From contig JBOFXG010000002.1 in the NCBI GenBank assembly GCA_051653965.1, forward strand, positions 124,001 through 188,000: a stretch of DNA of 64,000 nucleotides, in the 5' to 3' direction. The notes below the pieces were generated by a model. That model worked only from the letters and a program-made list of their open reading frames with translations. It searched no databases and was not told where the DNA came from. Numbering within the stretch: the first letter of the stretch is position 1; every line of letters starts with the position of its first letter. The translations under genes and the position numbers were made by a program. The stretch is from CAMREV01 sp051653965. GTDB lineage: Bacteria; Bacillota_I; Bacilli_A; Mycoplasmatales; Mycoplasmoidaceae. Shown here piece by piece: positions 63,435 through 64,000 of the stretch.

Positions 63435-64000
63435 GTGAAAAAAATAAATATAGGATTAGATATTGGAATAACTTCTGTTGGTTGAGCTATTGTTGATGAG
63501 GATTACAAAATTTTAGATGCTGGAGTAAGATTATTTGATGATGTTTTAGATTCTAAGGGAAAATTAAAAAATGTTAAGAGAAGAGAAGCAAGATCTCTAA
63601 GAAGATTAATTAGAAGAACAAGAAATAGAAAAGATGATTTAATTAATTTTTTTGTTGCTAAAGGAATTGTTAAAGATGATGATGATTTTTATGAAAAGAT
63701 TAATAAACCTTTTATTGAATTTAATGTATCTACAATGTCTGAATTAAAAGAAAAAATGCTTAAAGAAAAATTAGATAATAATGCTTTAGTTTTTGTTCTT
63801 TTCAATTATATCCATAATAGAGGTTATTTTTATAAAGAAAATCAAAATGATGCAAAAGAAAAAAATCCTGAAAGTGTTGATAATAAAAAAATCCTTTTTG
63901 AAAAAACAAATGATTTTCCTTCTATTCAATTAAACAAATTTTATAAAAAATATGGCTTTTATAAAGGAAGTGAATTATCTAGAAATTTTTCAAACTCAGA
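63435..64000 (+). CDS. cas9: CRISPR-associated endonuclease Cas9, N-terminal part
   Basis: 188 codons to the window edge, start GTG. RuvC-I motif NIGLDIGITSVGWAIVDED with catalytic Asp9, then the arginine-rich bridge helix (KRREARSLRRLIRRTRNRK, about residues 49-68), then the beginning of the REC lobe (LFNYIHNRGYFYKEN). The pattern is close to Cas9s of other mycoplasmas, type II. Downstream genes, repeats and guide RNAs lie outside. Codon use and base composition match the neighbourhood. Confidence 0.93.

Overview
The window is a very AT-rich bacterial chromosome segment from a wall-less mollicute (Mycoplasma sensu lato). The main sign is that UGA is read as tryptophan. Dozens of textbook genes (rpoA, secY, gyrB, dnaN, ileS, ftsH, S3, S11, L16) are whole only if in-frame TGA is Trp, and S8 and S14 even end in a TGA-coded Trp before a TAA stop. 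Coordinates below were re-derived with that code. Gene neighbourhoods (deoD-deoA-cdd-manB; tyrS..ftsH-hpt; an ABC transporter and soj/parA beside dnaA; dnaA/rpmH-rnpA-yidC-rsmA) and the tails on S5, L22 and L29 resemble, from memory, the Pneumoniae group. The isoprenoid genes and Cas9 suggest a member with a larger gene set (iowae/penetrans cluster is possible, not proven).

Layout. 1-4298 (minus): one giant coiled-coil gene running off the left edge. 4435-20870 (minus): the S10-spc-alpha ribosomal operon (rpsJ to rplQ) with secY, adk, map, infA and rpoA. It is unusual in having a coiled-coil gene inserted before rpsE and an S5 with a ~300-residue repeat-rich N-terminal extension. 20985-23112 (minus): scpB, scpA, plsC. 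23167-29725 (minus): ileS, the ECF transporter energizing module (ecfA1, ecfA2, ecfT) and truA. 29814-30260 (plus): a small orphan membrane protein. 30255-34290 (minus): nucleoside salvage (deoD, deoA, cdd) and a phosphohexomutase. 34409-37906: an FNR-like reductase, thiol peroxidase (minus), tyrS and a YgjP-type metallopeptidase. 37893-42037 (minus): a decayed HAD-fold protein, ftsH, hpt, ispF. 42110-47116 (minus): an ABC ATPase and a 1415-residue permease.

47117-48758: a compact partition-like locus, with a five-site TACGTA-centred palindrome array, a ParA ATPase and a small protein with a C-terminal ribbon-helix-helix-like domain. 48755-56009 (minus): gyrA, gyrB, an S4-domain protein, dnaN, dnaA. 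Transcription diverges at 56010-56131, the likely replication origin. 56132-58588 (plus): rpmH, rnpA, yidC, rsmA. 58589-64000 (plus): an accessory block with a double DNA methyltransferase fused in one chain, an HNH restriction enzyme, an aldo/keto reductase, ispE and the first 188 codons of cas9.

Most of the window is the core information-processing set around the origin. The parts that look least ordinary are the ParA/RHH/palindrome locus, the restriction-modification plus Cas9 block, the coiled-coil proteins and the extended ribosomal proteins.
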